In this document: in pieces, positions 42,973-53,400 of the stretch | How positions within the stretch are numbered: position 1 is the stretch's first letter | Layout: each line of letters begins with the position of its first letter | NCBI RefSeq assembly: GCF_014203025.1 | Contig: NZ_JACHID010000007.1 | Span: 62,001-126,000 of the forward strand | Source: Desulfurispira natronophila | Lineage (GTDB): Bacteria; Chrysiogenota; Chrysiogenetes; Chrysiogenales; Chrysiogenaceae | Reading direction: 5' to 3' | Length of the DNA stretch: 64,000 nucleotides | Position numbers and translations under genes: made by a program | Notes under the pieces: model-generated | What the model was told of the DNA's origin: nothing | What the model saw: only the letters and a program-made list of their open reading frames with translations | The model's database searches: none

Positions 42973-45354
42973 ATGAAAGTAAGTTACAACTGGCTTCAGG
43001 AGTTCACTGCCATTGACTCCGACCCTCAGGCTCTGGCGGATCAGCTGACCTTGCAGGGACTGGAAGTGGATGCCCTGTCCCGATTCGGAAACTTTTCCCA
43101 TATCGTGGTGGGCCGTATAGAGCGTATCGATTCCCATCCCAATGCCGACAAACTGACTGTTTGCAGCGTTGACAGTGGTCAGGGCGAACCCCTTTCCATC
43201 GTCTGTGGTGCCGACAACATGAAGGTCGGTGATCTTGTCCCGGTGGCTCTGCCAGGAGCTTGTCTGCCAGGGGGAATGAAGATCAAGGCGACAAAACTGC
43301 GAGGCGTGCCCTCAGCCGGTATGCTCTGCTCAAAGTCCGAGCTGGAGCTGGAGGAGCAGTCTGCCGGCCTCTTTATCCTCCCGGCTGACGCTCCGGTTGG
43401 CATGGAAGTGAGTCGCTATCTGCAGATGGACGATACGGCAATAGAGATCGGGCTGACCCCCAACCGCTCCGACTGCCTCAGCCATATTGGCGTGGCCCGC
43501 GAAGTGGGCGTTTTTACCGGGCAAAGTGTTACGCTGCCACTATTGAGCCTGCAGCAGTCGGACCTTGCCACATCAGAGCTGGTAACCGTCGACATTGAGG
43601 ATGGCAGCGACTGTCCCCGCTATATGGCCCGAGTGGTGCAGGGTGTCAAGGTTCAGTCCTCACCCCAGTGGCTGCAGAATCGCCTGGTGGTCTGCGGTAT
43701 TCGACCAATTAACAACATTGTCGATATCACCAACTACATCATGTTGGGCCTGGGCCACCCCCTGCACGCCTTTGACTATGACAAATTGGCCCACAAACGC
43801 ATTCTCGTGCGCCGCGCCCAGGATGGCGAAAAAATTCTCACCCTCGATGATCAGCAGCGCACTCTCAGTCGCGAGGATCTGGTAATCACAGATGGCCAGT
43901 CCCCGGTGGCAATTGCCGGCATTATGGGGGGGGCTGAAACCAGTATTGATGAGCAGAGCGTCAATGTGTTGATTGAAGCTGCCAGTTTTCATGGATCAGT
44001 CGTCCGGAAAACCGCGCGCAAGCTCGCCCTGCACAGCGAGTCCAGCCACCGCTTTGAGCGTGGCGTGGATCCAAACGGCTGCCAGTTCGCCATCGACTAT
44101 GCGGCTCAGCTCATGGTGGAGCTTGGCGGCGGTACCATTGCCCGCGATGCGGTGGATAACTATCAGCAGGTAAATCTGCCCCGCAGCATAGAATTGCGCG
44201 TGCCACGTCTGCGCAAGCTGCTGGGTATAGAGATCAGCAGCGAACAGGCGGGCAATATTCTGCAGCGCCTGGGTATGCAGGTCACTGCCGGTGATGCTGA
44301 GGTTCTCCGGGTAGAAGTGCCCACCAGCACCGGTGATATCTACCGGGAAGTTGACCTTATGGAGGAAGTGGCCAGAATCTATGGCTACGGCAATGTGCCG
44401 GCCACCTTGCCGGCTGTCGCAGCCATTGCGCCACAGCATACCCGCGAAGAGGCAATTTACTCCCTCAAGCAGACCCTGGCCGGTATTGGCTATATGGAGT
44501 GTATCAACTACTCCTTTACTTCCGCCACCAACCTGGAGCGGGTACTGGGCCCCGCCACTCGTGTTCAGCTGCTCAATGCTCTCTCGGAAGAGCTTGCCGT
44601 CATGCGCACGAGCCTGCTGCCCAGCCTGTTGCTGAATGTAAAGAGCAACCTCCACCTGGGTTTGGACAGCCTGCGCTTTATGGAAATTTCCAATGTCCCT
44701 CGTGATCACCAGGATGCCAGACACGAGCTGCCTACTTCCCGCTTATTGCTGGGTGGAGTACTCTGTGGCCATGAGCCGAAGCAGTGGTGGAATCAGCAGG
44801 GGCAGGAGCTGAGCTATTTCCACCTTAAAGGCGATCTTGAATACCTGCTGCGACAGCTGGGTCTGTCTATGGTAACTCGCCGCAGTAGCCTGCCCTGGCT
44901 GCATCCGGGTATTGGTGCTGACATTGTACTGAATGGCAAGTCTGTCGGCTATATTGGTGAAGTCCATCCCACAGTACAGGAGTCTTTTGATATTCCGGTG
45001 CGGATCATGGCATTTGAACTCGAGCTGGAACCACTTCTGGCTGCCGGCTTCCAGCGCGCCTATGGTTTCAGTGAAATATCTCGCTTTCCCTCCACCTGGC
45101 GCGATCTGGCCTTTGTCGTAGATGCTGATGTGACGCACCAAGCTATCGTGGATGCTATAGAAGGTGTCTCTATTGCACACCTGGAAGGAGTGCGTCTGTT
45201 TGACTCCTACACCCTGGAAAGCGGGCAGAAGTCACTTGCCTACCGCTTGGTATTTCGTGACCATACTCGTACCCTAACTGATGAAATCGTCCAAGGTCAC
45301 ATTGATGCCATCCTTAAAGTAGTCAATCAGCAAACCGGAGCCGTCCTTCGGTGA
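42973..45354 (+). CDS. pheT: Phenylalanyl-tRNA synthetase beta subunit
   Basis: A 793-residue subunit with the expected parts: an N-terminal tRNA-binding domain (VVGRIERIDSHPNADKLTVC), B3/B4 editing domain (VCGIRPINNIVDITNYIMLGLGHPLHAFD), B5 domain, pseudo-catalytic core and the C-terminal anticodon-binding ferredoxin-like domain (ISRFPSTWRDLAFVVD). Length matches the bacterial norm of about 795. AAGGA precedes the ATG. It completes the pheST pair. Confidence 0.97.
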   Translation: MKVSYNWLQEFTAIDSDPQALADQLTLQGLEVDALSRFGNFSHIVVGRIERIDSHPNADKLTVCSVDSGQGEPLSIVCGADNMKVGDLVPVALPGACLPGGMKIKATKLRGVPSAGMLCSKSELELEEQSAGLFILPADAPVGMEVSRYLQMDDTAIEIGLTPNRSDCLSHIGVAREVGVFTGQSVTLPLLSLQQSDLATSELVTVDIEDGSDCPRYMARVVQGVKVQSSPQWLQNRLVVCGIRPINNIVDITNYIMLGLGHPLHAFDYDKLAHKRILVRRAQDGEKILTLDDQQRTLSREDLVITDGQSPVAIAGIMGGAETSIDEQSVNVLIEAASFHGSVVRKTARKLALHSESSHRFERGVDPNGCQFAIDYAAQLMVELGGGTIARDAVDNYQQVNLPRSIELRVPRLRKLLGIEISSEQAGNILQRLGMQVTAGDAEVLRVEVPTSTGDIYREVDLMEEVARIYGYGNVPATLPAVAAIAPQHTREEAIYSLKQTLAGIGYMECINYSFTSATNLERVLGPATRVQLLNALSEELAVMRTSLLPSLLLNVKSNLHLGLDSLRFMEISNVPRDHQDARHELPTSRLLLGGVLCGHEPKQWWNQQGQELSYFHLKGDLEYLLRQLGLSMVTRRSSLPWLHPGIGADIVLNGKSVGYIGEVHPTVQESFDIPVRIMAFELELEPLLAAGFQRAYGFSEISRFPSTWRDLAFVVDADVTHQAIVDAIEGVSIAHLEGVRLFDSYTLESGQKSLAYRLVFRDHTRTLTDEIVQGHIDAILKVVNQQTGAVLR

Positions 45355-45425
45355 GGCGTGAAAATCGTTGACAGCACTCGCAATGAGCGTATAGACTACA
45401 TATCAGAGAAAAAGGGGAATTCGCT

Positions 45426-45716
45426 ATGAGCTTTAATCACCTGGAACTATTAAACGAAAAGGTTCAGGCACTCATAAATCGTTGTGACCATTATCATCAG
45501 TCCAACCAGGAGTTGGAAAAGATTGTAACAGATCTTGAACTTGCGATAATGGAACACGAGGACGTTATCCAGCAACTGAAAGACGAAAACCACAGCTTGC
45601 GTGATACCTACGCGACGATTATAGAAGAGCTCACAGCGGAGATAAACACCTACAAAACTCGAGTTGAGTCTATACTTGGAACACTGGAAGGTGTTGACGT
45701 AAGTGCGACCTCCTGA
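45426..45716 (+). CDS. Small coiled-coil protein, ZapB-like
   Basis: A 96-residue protein that is almost entirely a coiled coil (about residues 5-85) with regular heptads (LNEKVQALINRC ... LEKIVTDLELAIMEHEDVIQQL). This is the form of the division protein ZapB, which links ZapA to other septal proteins. It lies 71 bases upstream of zapA on the same strand, which supports the guess, but coiled coils do not give safe homology. AAGGGGA precedes the ATG. FlgN- or FliT-like chaperones are alternatives. Confidence 0.65.
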   Translation: MSFNHLELLNEKVQALINRCDHYHQSNQELEKIVTDLELAIMEHEDVIQQLKDENHSLRDTYATIIEELTAEINTYKTRVESILGTLEGVDVSATS

Positions 45717-45787
45717 GTGATCAGGAGAGACCTTGTTCCCAGGGGATACATCCAAATGGAATTGCATCACAAGGCAGGAGTTACCAC

Positions 45788-46063
45788 GTGCAGGTAACCA
45801 TAAACGGGCAACGCTACACCCTTCGAGGTGGCGAAAGCTCAGAGCACGTGACCAAGGTAGCAAGCTATGTGGATGGTAAGTTTCAGGAAATTTCCCAGCG
45901 TGTACCACCCCACACCTCGTCTGAAAAGGTTGCCGTACTGGTTGCCCTAAATATAGCTGAAGAGCTTTTTCGCACTCAGCAGCAGCATGAGGAATTGGAA
46001 AATCACGCCAGGAACCAGACCCTGGACATTCTCAAGGTCATAGATGGTAAACTCAATGTGTAA
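45788..46063 (+). CDS. zapA: Cell division protein ZapA
   Basis: A 91-residue protein that bundles FtsZ filaments at the division site. The N-terminal globular part (VQVTINGQRYTLRGGESSEHVTKVASYVDGK) and the central helix (EKVAVLVALNIAEELFRTQ) match ZapA. The start is GTG with AGGAG upstream. It is followed directly by 6S RNA and fau, the same order as in E. coli, which supports the call. Confidence 0.92.
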   Translation: MQVTINGQRYTLRGGESSEHVTKVASYVDGKFQEISQRVPPHTSSEKVAVLVALNIAEELFRTQQQHEELENHARNQTLDILKVIDGKLNV

Positions 46064-46064
46064 A

Positions 46065-46244
46065 TAGCCCCCTGCTATGCTCGTGATGAATTGGTGTCTT
46101 TGAGCCAACGCAAAGATATTGGGATACCGGCCTGAGGGTGGTGTGCACGCCCTTTTTCGAAAGGGAAGCCTAAAGCCTGACACTGGTTCCCGACCTGGTG
46201 AGTCCAGGTTCAAATGCCCATTTCACACGGCAGTGCGGGGGACT
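46065..46244 (+). ncRNA. ssrS: 6S RNA
   Basis: This is the regulator that binds sigma-70 RNA polymerase in stationary phase. It occupies the zapA-fau gap, its usual place. Features matching E. coli 6S are a closing stem CCCCC (46068-46072) with GGGGG (46237-46241); 'GAGCC...ATA...GATACC' followed by GGTGG-type hairpin in the 5' half; and, in the 3' half, AAGCCTAAAGCCTG...ACAC then the hairpin GACCTGG-TGAG-TCCAGGTTC. Total length of about 180 is normal. Exact ends are estimated from the closing stem. Confidence 0.88.
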
Positions 46245-46248
46245 TCCA

Positions 46249-46830
46249 ATGCATCGAATATCCGCTGTCAAACAGCAGTTGCGCCTGGTCTGCCAGAAGC
46301 AGCGTCAACTCATATCATTCCAGCAGCAACAGCGCCTTGGCTCTATTATAAGCCAGCGCCTTATCCATCTGCTGGGCCCTCACCTTCCAACCAATGTAGC
46401 CAGCTACGTACCCCTTGCCGGGGAAGTAGACATCACCCCTCTCAATACCTATATCTTGAAGCAAAACGGTCACCTGCTTTTACCAAGGGTGACCGGAGTA
46501 GACATGAGCATGCACCAGGTCACCGGCCTGAACCAGCTGGTCAGGCATGGTAAAATGTGGCAGCCATCTTCAGATACTTGTCGTTGCGATGAAGTACCGC
46601 TCATCATAGTACCTGGTGTGGCTTTCGATAAGCTCCGCAACCGTATGGGATACGGAAAAGGATACTACGATCGCTTTTTGGCTAACAATAATCATCATCG
46701 TTCCTTTTTGGTCGGTGTGGTCCAGGAAGATTTGCTCTTCGCATCTATCCCTGCAGAACCCCATGACAGAAAAGTGGACATGATCGTAACGGAAACATCG
46801 ATAATCGGAGGAAAACCATGGAAATCATAA
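46249..46830 (+). CDS. fau: 5-formyltetrahydrofolate cyclo-ligase
   Basis: A 193-residue ATP-dependent enzyme converting 5-formyl-THF to 5,10-methenyl-THF. Landmarks are [21 protein letters not shown] and the phosphate-binding [14 protein letters not shown]. The ATG at 46249 directly follows the 6S RNA gene, which probably shares a transcript with it, as in E. coli. A longer frame would run back into the RNA gene. The 3' end overlaps rny by 13 bases. Confidence 0.92.
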   Translation: MHRISAVKQQLRLVCQKQRQLISFQQQQRLGSIISQRLIHLLGPHLPTNVASYVPLAGEVDITPLNTYILKQNGHLLLPRVTGVDMSMHQVTGLNQLVRHGKMWQPSSDTCRCDEVPLIIVPGVAFDKLRNRMGYGKGYYDRFLANNNHHRSFLVGVVQEDLLFASIPAEPHDRKVDMIVTETSIIGGKPWKS

Positions 46831-48374
46831 TTATCGCCGCAGTAGCAGGCTTGCTCGTGGGGGCAGGTGGTGGCATCGCCTACCACAAAAATATCACCCA
46901 GCGGAATATCAACGCAGCTCAAAACAACGCTGAGGCAATCATCACCACTGCCAAGCAAGAGGCGGCCACTCTGCGCAAGGAAGCAGAGGTGGAAGCCAAA
47001 GAGCTTTTGTTGCGCTCCCGCCAGGACCTGGATCGAGAGCTCAAAGAGCGAAAGAAAGAGCTGACACAGATTGAAAACCGTCTGCTGAGCAAAGAGGGCA
47101 ACATCGACAAGAAGCTCGATAGCCTTGATCAGCGCGAGGAGCGGTTAACCCAAAAAGAAAAGCAGCTGCAGAGTCGCGAGAGTGATGTGGATAATCAAGC
47201 GAAAGAGGTACAGGACATTATTGTGCAGCAGCGCCAAGAGCTGGAACGTATCAGTGGCCTGACCCAGGAAAGTGCCAAGCAGATACTGATGGACGAGATA
47301 TTCCAGGAAACTCGCCAGGAAGCCGCCAAGGCAGCCAAGCAGATAGAGGACGATGCGTTGGATGCGGCTGAACGCAAGGCAAAAGAGTATATTGCCACTG
47401 CCATAGGACGCCTAAGTAGTGACACCGTGTCGGAAATGACCGTCAGCGTGGTAGATCTGCCTAACGACGAAATGAAAGGCCGTATTATTGGTCGAGAGGG
47501 ACGCAATATACGTGCCCTGGAAGAGTCTACGGGGATTAACCTTATTATTGATGACACACCCGAGGCAGTCATTCTCTCCGGCTATGACGCCATCAAGCGC
47601 GAAGTGGCCCGCCTCTCTCTGGAGAAGCTGATTACCGATGGACGCATACATCCGGCCCGCATAGAAGAGGTCGTGGAAAAGACCCGCAAGGAGGTTGACC
47701 GCACCGTCAAAGAAGCCGGTGAGGGGGCCATGTATGAGCTTGGCATCAATAATATTCACCCGGAACTGGTAAAGCTGGTGGGGCGCCTGAAATACCGCAC
47801 CTCTTATGGTCAGAATATCTACCAGCACTCCATTGAAGTGGCTTATATCTGTGGCATTCTTGCTGCCGAGCTGGGAGTAAATGTGCAGATTGCCAAGCGG
47901 GCCGGATTGCTTCACGACATTGGTAAAGCTGTCGACCATGAAGTGGAAGGTTCTCACGCCATTATCGGATTCGATTTGGCCAAAAAATACGGTGAAAAAC
48001 CAGCTATTCTTAATGCCATTGGTGCTCACCACGGCGAGATGGAGATGGACAGTGTCGAAGCTGTCCTGGTGCAGGCAGGTGATGCCATAAGCGCTGCCCG
48101 CCCCGGCGCACGGCGCGAAGTTCTTGAAAACTACATCAAACGCCTCAAGAAACTGGAAGAAATAGCGGACTCCTTTGAGGAGGTAGAGAAGGCCTTCGCT
48201 ATACAGGCCGGACGTGAGGTTCGGATTATCGTCAAAAGTGAACAGGTCAATGACTCTCAGGTGCACATGCTTTCCAAGGATATTTCTAAAAAGATTGAAT
48301 CCGAACTCACCTATCCCGGTCAGATCAAGGTTACCGTTATCCGGGAAACCCGCTCTGTGGAGTACGCCAGGTAA
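46818..48374 (+). CDS. rny: Ribonuclease Y
   Basis: A 518-residue membrane-anchored endoribonuclease starting mRNA decay. An N-terminal membrane helix ([20 protein letters not shown]) is followed by a long coiled coil (about 30-200), a KH RNA-binding domain ([19 protein letters not shown]) and an HD domain with [13 protein letters not shown]. All catalytic residues look present and length is standard. GGAGGA precedes the ATG. It ends in a terminator facing maeB. Confidence 0.96.
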   Translation: MEIIIIAAVAGLLVGAGGGIAYHKNITQRNINAAQNNAEAIITTAKQEAATLRKEAEVEAKELLLRSRQDLDRELKERKKELTQIENRLLSKEGNIDKKLDSLDQREERLTQKEKQLQSRESDVDNQAKEVQDIIVQQRQELERISGLTQESAKQILMDEIFQETRQEAAKAAKQIEDDALDAAERKAKEYIATAIGRLSSDTVSEMTVSVVDLPNDEMKGRIIGREGRNIRALEESTGINLIIDDTPEAVILSGYDAIKREVARLSLEKLITDGRIHPARIEEVVEKTRKEVDRTVKEAGEGAMYELGINNIHPELVKLVGRLKYRTSYGQNIYQHSIEVAYICGILAAELGVNVQIAKRAGLLHDIGKAVDHEVEGSHAIIGFDLAKKYGEKPAILNAIGAHHGEMEMDSVEAVLVQAGDAISAARPGARREVLENYIKRLKKLEEIADSFEEVEKAFAIQAGREVRIIVKSEQVNDSQVHMLSKDISKKIESELTYPGQIKVTVIRETRSVEYAR

Positions 48375-48429
48375 GTAAAAACCTGTTGTAGACGCTTTCA
48401 GTCACCGTAAGTCAGCTTATCAAATGAAA

Positions 48430-48457
48430 AGCCCCGGTCTCAAAGGAGACCGGGGCT
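48430..48457. terminator. Terminator between rny and maeB
   Basis: Perfect 12-bp stem AGCCCCGGTCTC / GAGACCGGGGCT (48430-48441 and 48446-48457) with a 4-base loop. TTTTC follows on the minus strand and CTTGT on the plus strand, so it serves maeB best and probably rny too. Confidence 0.85.
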
Positions 48458-48484
48458 CTTGTATAATAAAACAAGTAGGAACTT

Positions 48485-50752
48485 CTAGCTGTTGTGTTGA
48501 ATAGCTTTGAGCCCTGCCAGTGCAGTAAGGTTAACTATGGCTTCTACACCGGATCCTCGCTCCAGTACATGAGCTGACTTGTCCAGGCCTACCAGGATTG
48601 GTCCGATGGCATCAACTTCAGCAGTGCGCATCAGCAACTTGTAGGCGATGTTAGCTGAACCAAGATCGGGGAATATAAGAATATTGGGATCACCCTTAAG
48701 CTCGCAGAAGGGGAAAAGCTCCTTGCGCAATGGCTCATTGAAGGCAATGTTGCCTTGCATTTCACCCTCAACTTCAAGATCTGGCGCCCACTCTTTTACC
48801 AGTGCGGTGGCCGTGGCAATTTTTTGGGACTCGGGAGCCTGAGCCGAGCCGAAATTGGAGAAGGAGAGCATGGCAACTTTGGGGGTAATAGCAAACTCCT
48901 TGACAAACTTGGAGACGGAGATAGCGATTTTCGCCAGCTGTTCAGCGCTGGGGTTGATGTTCACCGTAGTGTCAGCAAAGAAGAGAGTGCGTCCCTTAAA
49001 TACCATCATGTAGACACCGGCCACGGCTCCATGGGGATCTTCGTTCTTGATACAGGTCAGAATTGGACGAATGCCATCGGGGTAGCTCATGTCCTCACCA
49101 CTGACCAGGCACTGCACGTCGCCGGTCTCCAGCATCATGGCGGCGTAGTAGCCGTTGTCCTTCTGGGCCAGCTCCTTGGCGCGAGTCAGGGTCATGCCCT
49201 TGCGCTGACGCTTTTTGTATATGAGCTGAGCATAGTCCAGGCTCTTTGGATCCTGTTGAGGATCAATGATGGTAACCTTGTCGCGCTCCACTCCGTATTT
49301 ATCCAGCTGAGCGGCGATGTTCTGCTCTTTGCCAAGCAATACCGGGTGCATAATTCCCTCATCAAGCACTCGTGCCGTAGCACGTACAATAGCATCGTTC
49401 TCCCCTTCCGGGTATACGACCTTGAAGTTGCATTTTTTGACCTGGTTGAAGGCGTAGCGCATAATAGCCTTGGAGCGCCCCAAAGTGGACTCCAGGTTTT
49501 CGCGGTAGGCGTCGAAGTCCTTGATGGGCTTGCGGGCCACACCGGTCTCCATGGCAGCCTTGGCAACACGGGGAGCTATGTAGAGCAGAGCGCGAGGGTC
49601 AAAGGGTTTGGGGATGATATACTCTTTGCCGTACTCGAAGCGTTCCACACCATAAGCCTTGAGAACCGAGTCGGGGACTTCTTCCTTGGCCAGTTCAGCA
49701 ATGGCCTTAACCGCTGCGATCTTCATTTCGGCATTGATCTCGGTTGCGCGAACATCCAGGGCACCACGGAAAAGGAAGGGGAAGCACAGAACGTTGTTGA
49801 CCTGATTGGGGTAATCACTGCGTCCGGTTGCCATAATGCAGTCAGGGCGAGTTTCAACCGCATCGGGATAGGTGATTTCCGGATCCGGGTTGGCCATAGC
49901 AAAGACAATGGGATCGGGGGCCATAGACTTCAGCATTTCTTTGGTTACCGCGCCAGCAACACTGACACCGCAGAAAAGATCTGCACCAACCATGGCCTCT
50001 TCTAAAGTACGCGCATCCGTTTCAACGGCGAAACGCTCCTTGTAGGGGTTCATGGACTGGGTGCGCCCCTTGTAAATGGTACCTTTGGAGTCACAGACCA
50101 CCAGGTTTTCCTTGCGCAGCCCGAGGTCGACAAAGAGTTGGGCGCAAGCGATACCAGCAGCACCGGCACCGTTAAAGACCGCCTTGATCTTGGTGATGTC
50201 CTTGCCAGTTATTTCAATAGCGTTGAGCAGGGCAGCTGCAGAAATAATAGCGGTTCCGTGCTGATCGTCGTGAAATACTGGGATGTCCACCTTGGACTGC
50301 AGTGTTTCCTCAATATAGAAGCAATCGGGCGCACCGATGTCCTCCAGGTTAATCCCGCCAAATGTGGGAGAGATAAGTTCGCAAGTGCGGACAATTTCGT
50401 CCTTGTCCTTGGATTGCAGCTCGATATCAAAAACATCAATATCTGCAAACTTTTTGAAGAGAGCGCCTTTACCTTCCATAACCGGCTTGCCGGCCAGTGC
50501 ACCGATATCACCAAGCCCCAGCACAGCGGTACCATTGGAGATGACGGCTACCAGATTTCCCTTGGCAGTGTACTCATAAGCAGAGTCAGGGTCTTTTGCG
50601 ATTTCTTCACAGGGCCGGGCAACACCTGGGCTGTAGGCCAGTGAAAGGTCTTTTTGCGTCTCGAAAGGCTTCGTGACAATGACCTCCATCTTACCTTTAC
50701 GTCCGCTACTGTGATACTCCAGAGATTCCTGGTATATGTCCTTTTTCTCCAT
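48485..50752 (-). CDS. maeB: NADP-dependent malic enzyme with C-terminal phosphotransacetylase-like domain
   Basis: A 755-residue MaeB-type enzyme that decarboxylates malate to pyruvate. The N-terminal malic domain has [25 protein letters not shown]-like segments and DDQHGTAI; the NAD(P) domain has [11 protein letters not shown]. From about residue 430 the chain resembles phosphate acetyltransferase ([17 protein letters not shown]...[13 protein letters not shown]-type end), a regulatory domain in this class that senses acetyl-CoA. It is 37 bases downstream of sucD. Together with sucCD and fumarase it covers C4 metabolism. Confidence 0.95.
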   Translation of the reverse strand: MEKKDIYQESLEYHSSGRKGKMEVIVTKPFETQKDLSLAYSPGVARPCEEIAKDPDSAYEYTAKGNLVAVISNGTAVLGLGDIGALAGKPVMEGKGALFKKFADIDVFDIELQSKDKDEIVRTCELISPTFGGINLEDIGAPDCFYIEETLQSKVDIPVFHDDQHGTAIISAAALLNAIEITGKDITKIKAVFNGAGAAGIACAQLFVDLGLRKENLVVCDSKGTIYKGRTQSMNPYKERFAVETDARTLEEAMVGADLFCGVSVAGAVTKEMLKSMAPDPIVFAMANPDPEITYPDAVETRPDCIMATGRSDYPNQVNNVLCFPFLFRGALDVRATEINAEMKIAAVKAIAELAKEEVPDSVLKAYGVERFEYGKEYIIPKPFDPRALLYIAPRVAKAAMETGVARKPIKDFDAYRENLESTLGRSKAIMRYAFNQVKKCNFKVVYPEGENDAIVRATARVLDEGIMHPVLLGKEQNIAAQLDKYGVERDKVTIIDPQQDPKSLDYAQLIYKKRQRKGMTLTRAKELAQKDNGYYAAMMLETGDVQCLVSGEDMSYPDGIRPILTCIKNEDPHGAVAGVYMMVFKGRTLFFADTTVNINPSAEQLAKIAISVSKFVKEFAITPKVAMLSFSNFGSAQAPESQKIATATALVKEWAPDLEVEGEMQGNIAFNEPLRKELFPFCELKGDPNILIFPDLGSANIAYKLLMRTAEVDAIGPILVGLDKSAHVLERGSGVEAIVNLTALAGLKAIQHNS

Positions 50753-50789
50753 GTAAAAAACCTCACTTTCCTTTTTGGTTTATAAAAAA

Positions 50790-51704
50790 TTACGATTTAT
50801 TCTTGCATTGATCGAGCAGGTCCATATCCAGCAGAAACTCTTCCATAACCTTACCCACATCGACAATCGTGGGGGCCATGCGTATTCCCGCTGCCTTCAT
50901 GGCTGCTATCTTGGACTGGGCCGAGCCGGTGCTGCCGCTGACAATGGCGCCAGCATGCCCCATGCGCTTGCCCTCGGGGGCGGTCGCACCGGCGATAAAG
51001 CCTACCACCGGCTTGTTCATGTTCTCGGCCGCCCACTCAGCGGCCTGCTCTTCGTTGGAACCACCAATTTCGCCGATCATCACCACTGCCAAAGTGTCAT
51101 CATCAGCGGCAAAGCGCTTCATAACATCAAGGTGGGTCAGCCCGTTGATGGGATCACCACCTATACCTACGACGGTGCTCTGCCCGAGGTTGCGGGAGCT
51201 CAGCTGGCTGACCGCCTCATAGGTGAGAGTTCCACTGCGGGACACTATACCAATATGGCCTCTTTGGTGGATGTAGCCCGGCATAATCCCCATTTTGCAT
51301 TCGTCGGGAGTGATGACACCGGGGCAGTTGGGGCCAATAAGTTTGACTCCGGGTGTGGTGCGCAGAAAATCTTTAACGCGGATCATATCGATGATAGGAA
51401 TGCCTTCAGTAATGCAAATGACGACTTCAATACCGGCGTCAGCTGCTTCCATAATGGCATCAGCGGCAAAGAGGGGAGGAACGTATATCATGGATGCGTT
51501 GGCACCCGTCTCGTCCACTGCCTGGGCAACGGAGTTGAACACCGGCACCTTGCCATCTACGGCTTTACTTCCGCCCTTGCCAGGAGTTACCCCTCCTACC
51601 ACATTCGTTCCATACTTGAGAGCCATTTCGGTATGGAAAATACCCTGGCTGCCGGTAATACCCTGAGTGATGACGCGGGTGTTTTTATTGACCAGGATAC
51701 TCAT
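50790..51704 (-). CDS. sucD: Succinyl-CoA synthetase alpha subunit
   Basis: A 304-residue subunit that carries the phosphohistidine. It has the CoA-binding N-terminus [20 protein letters not shown] and the active His in [18 protein letters not shown] (about residue 250). The ATG overlaps the stop of sucC by four bases. It is slightly longer than the usual 290 because of the C-terminal tail. Confidence 0.96.
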   Translation of the reverse strand: MSILVNKNTRVITQGITGSQGIFHTEMALKYGTNVVGGVTPGKGGSKAVDGKVPVFNSVAQAVDETGANASMIYVPPLFAADAIMEAADAGIEVVICITEGIPIIDMIRVKDFLRTTPGVKLIGPNCPGVITPDECKMGIMPGYIHQRGHIGIVSRSGTLTYEAVSQLSSRNLGQSTVVGIGGDPINGLTHLDVMKRFAADDDTLAVVMIGEIGGSNEEQAAEWAAENMNKPVVGFIAGATAPEGKRMGHAGAIVSGSTGSAQSKIAAMKAAGIRMAPTIVDVGKVMEEFLLDMDLLDQCKNKS

Positions 51705-52873
51705 GCCGCACCTCCTTCACGGGCTTTTTCTACCGCAAGTCTGGCGGCTTCCTCCAAGGTTTTGGCCACGATGAGATTTTCACCGGACTCCTCGATGACC
51801 TTCATGCCTTCCTCCAGGTTGGTGCCTGCCAGGCGAATGACAATCGGCACCTGCACATCTATGGATCGCACTGCTTCCACCACGCCATTAGCAATGATGT
51901 CGCACTTCATGATGCCGCCAAATATATTGATGAGTATCGCCTTGACCTTTTCGTCGCGCAGAATGATGCTGAAGGCGTTGGACACTTTTTCCGTATTGGC
52001 TCCGCCGCCCACGTCAAGAAAGTTGGCCGGATCGCCACCGTAGTGCTGAATGATATCCATAGTCGCCATTGCCAGTCCAGCACCGTTGACCATGCAGCCA
52101 ATGCTGCCGTCCAGGGCAATGTAACTGAGGTTGTAGCGGCTAGCCTCAACTTCCAGCGGATCTTCTTCCGCAAAATCTCTAAGCTCAAGAACTTCTGGAT
52201 GGCGCATGAGAGCATTTTCATCGAAATTCACCTTGGCATCCAGTGCCAACAGCGAGTCGTCTTCGGTTATGATCAGCGGGTTGATTTCGATAAGGTTGCA
52301 GTCTTTGTCCACAAACAACTTATACATGGCCTTGACTATTTTGGAAAACTGTCGGATCTGTTCGCCCGCGAAGCCCAGGGCAAATCCCAGCTTGCGTACC
52401 TGAAAGTCGAGCACTCCAATGGAAAGCTCCACGTGCTCCATGAAGATCTTTTCCGGATGCTCTTCCGCCACCTCTTCGATATTGATTCCACCTTCAGCCG
52501 AAGCAATAATGGCAATGCGTTTGTCTTCGCGATCCACCACCATGCTCAGGTAGAACTCCTTTTTGATTACCTTCTGCTCTTCTACCAGAATACGTCGCAC
52601 CTGCTTGGCCTTGCCGCCCGTCTGCGCCGTCTGCATGGCCGTGTTGAACATAACCTCAGCCACTTCCTTGGCTTCCTTGGAACTCTGCACCAGCTTGACA
52701 CCGCCGCTGGCACCTCGGTTGCCTGCATGAATCTGCGCCTTGACCACCGACTTTCCGCCCAGGCTGCGAGTGATGTCTTCAGCTTGCCAGTTGGTGTAGG
52801 CAACCTTCCCCTTAGGGACAGGTATTCCGTAGGATTCAAATAGCTCTTTACCCTGATACTCGTGAATGTTCAT
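51701..52873 (-). CDS. sucC: Succinyl-CoA synthetase beta subunit
   Basis: A 390-residue ATP-grasp subunit ([22 protein letters not shown]), forming ATP or GTP with succinate from succinyl-CoA. Other landmarks are [38 protein letters not shown] and [16 protein letters not shown]. The frame extends 41 codons further upstream, but the ATG at 52873 is the family start and has AGGG upstream. First gene of sucC-sucD-maeB. Confidence 0.96.
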   Translation of the reverse strand: MNIHEYQGKELFESYGIPVPKGKVAYTNWQAEDITRSLGGKSVVKAQIHAGNRGASGGVKLVQSSKEAKEVAEVMFNTAMQTAQTGGKAKQVRRILVEEQKVIKKEFYLSMVVDREDKRIAIIASAEGGINIEEVAEEHPEKIFMEHVELSIGVLDFQVRKLGFALGFAGEQIRQFSKIVKAMYKLFVDKDCNLIEINPLIITEDDSLLALDAKVNFDENALMRHPEVLELRDFAEEDPLEVEASRYNLSYIALDGSIGCMVNGAGLAMATMDIIQHYGGDPANFLDVGGGANTEKVSNAFSIILRDEKVKAILINIFGGIMKCDIIANGVVEAVRSIDVQVPIVIRLAGTNLEEGMKVIEESGENLIVAKTLEEAARLAVEKAREGGAA

Positions 52874-53400
52874 AGACAACCCTTTCACGCTCATGTTTGT
52901 CGGGTTTTCGGAATGTTGGGCTCGGCTAGACGGCTTACGTGTTGGGATGCACAAATAAACGCCTGGCAACTTGCATGACAGCCAGTTGTTTGCCATTCGC
53001 TCGTTCAGGCCCGGTGGGTTTCAGGAGTTACCTGCACCCGGAGCTACTGTTTCAGCCAGGGGTGAGTGTCAAAGGAGTACGTAACGCCGCTATCACACCT
53101 CACTGTCAGCAAACATACAGCAAGATTCAATCTTATACTGCTGCCAATTGACCTGTGCCGACCTGGTTGCTTCTGTAAAAGTAAAACTAACATACATGAA
53201 AACACCAACAAAACACGGTTTCCATTCCCAATGGCAAAAAAAAACCCCTGTGTTTCATTGGGACAATGCGTATGTACTCATCTCTTACATAGTGCCTGGA
53301 AAATCCATTGCCTCTGATAATATATTCATATACGATACATGCGTCTTTTGTGTGATGCTAACTTGTAAGCCGCAAACCATGCGTTGCCAGGAGGGGGTTA
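52874..53400. other. Divergent intergenic region between sucC and the gspE-like gene
   Basis: No gene is supported in these 527 bases. A hairpin lies at 53011-53041 (CCGGTG with CACCCGG, one bulge, closing over CAGG/CCTG), which would be in the leader of sucC on the minus strand. The part near 53190-53370 is A/T-rich and probably holds the promoter of the plus-strand operon, but no clear boxes could be chosen. A run of nine A (53237-53245) lies in it. Confidence 0.5.

Noticed and set aside
48755-50005. A 416-codon open frame on the plus strand opposite maeB
   Set aside because: It is antisense to a strongly conserved malic enzyme, has no recognisable domain and no ribosome binding site of note; it is a shadow of codon bias.
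50775-52043. A 422-codon open frame opposite sucD and sucC
   Set aside because: Antisense to two conserved genes with overlapping ATGA junction; its composition is that of a reversed coding frame.
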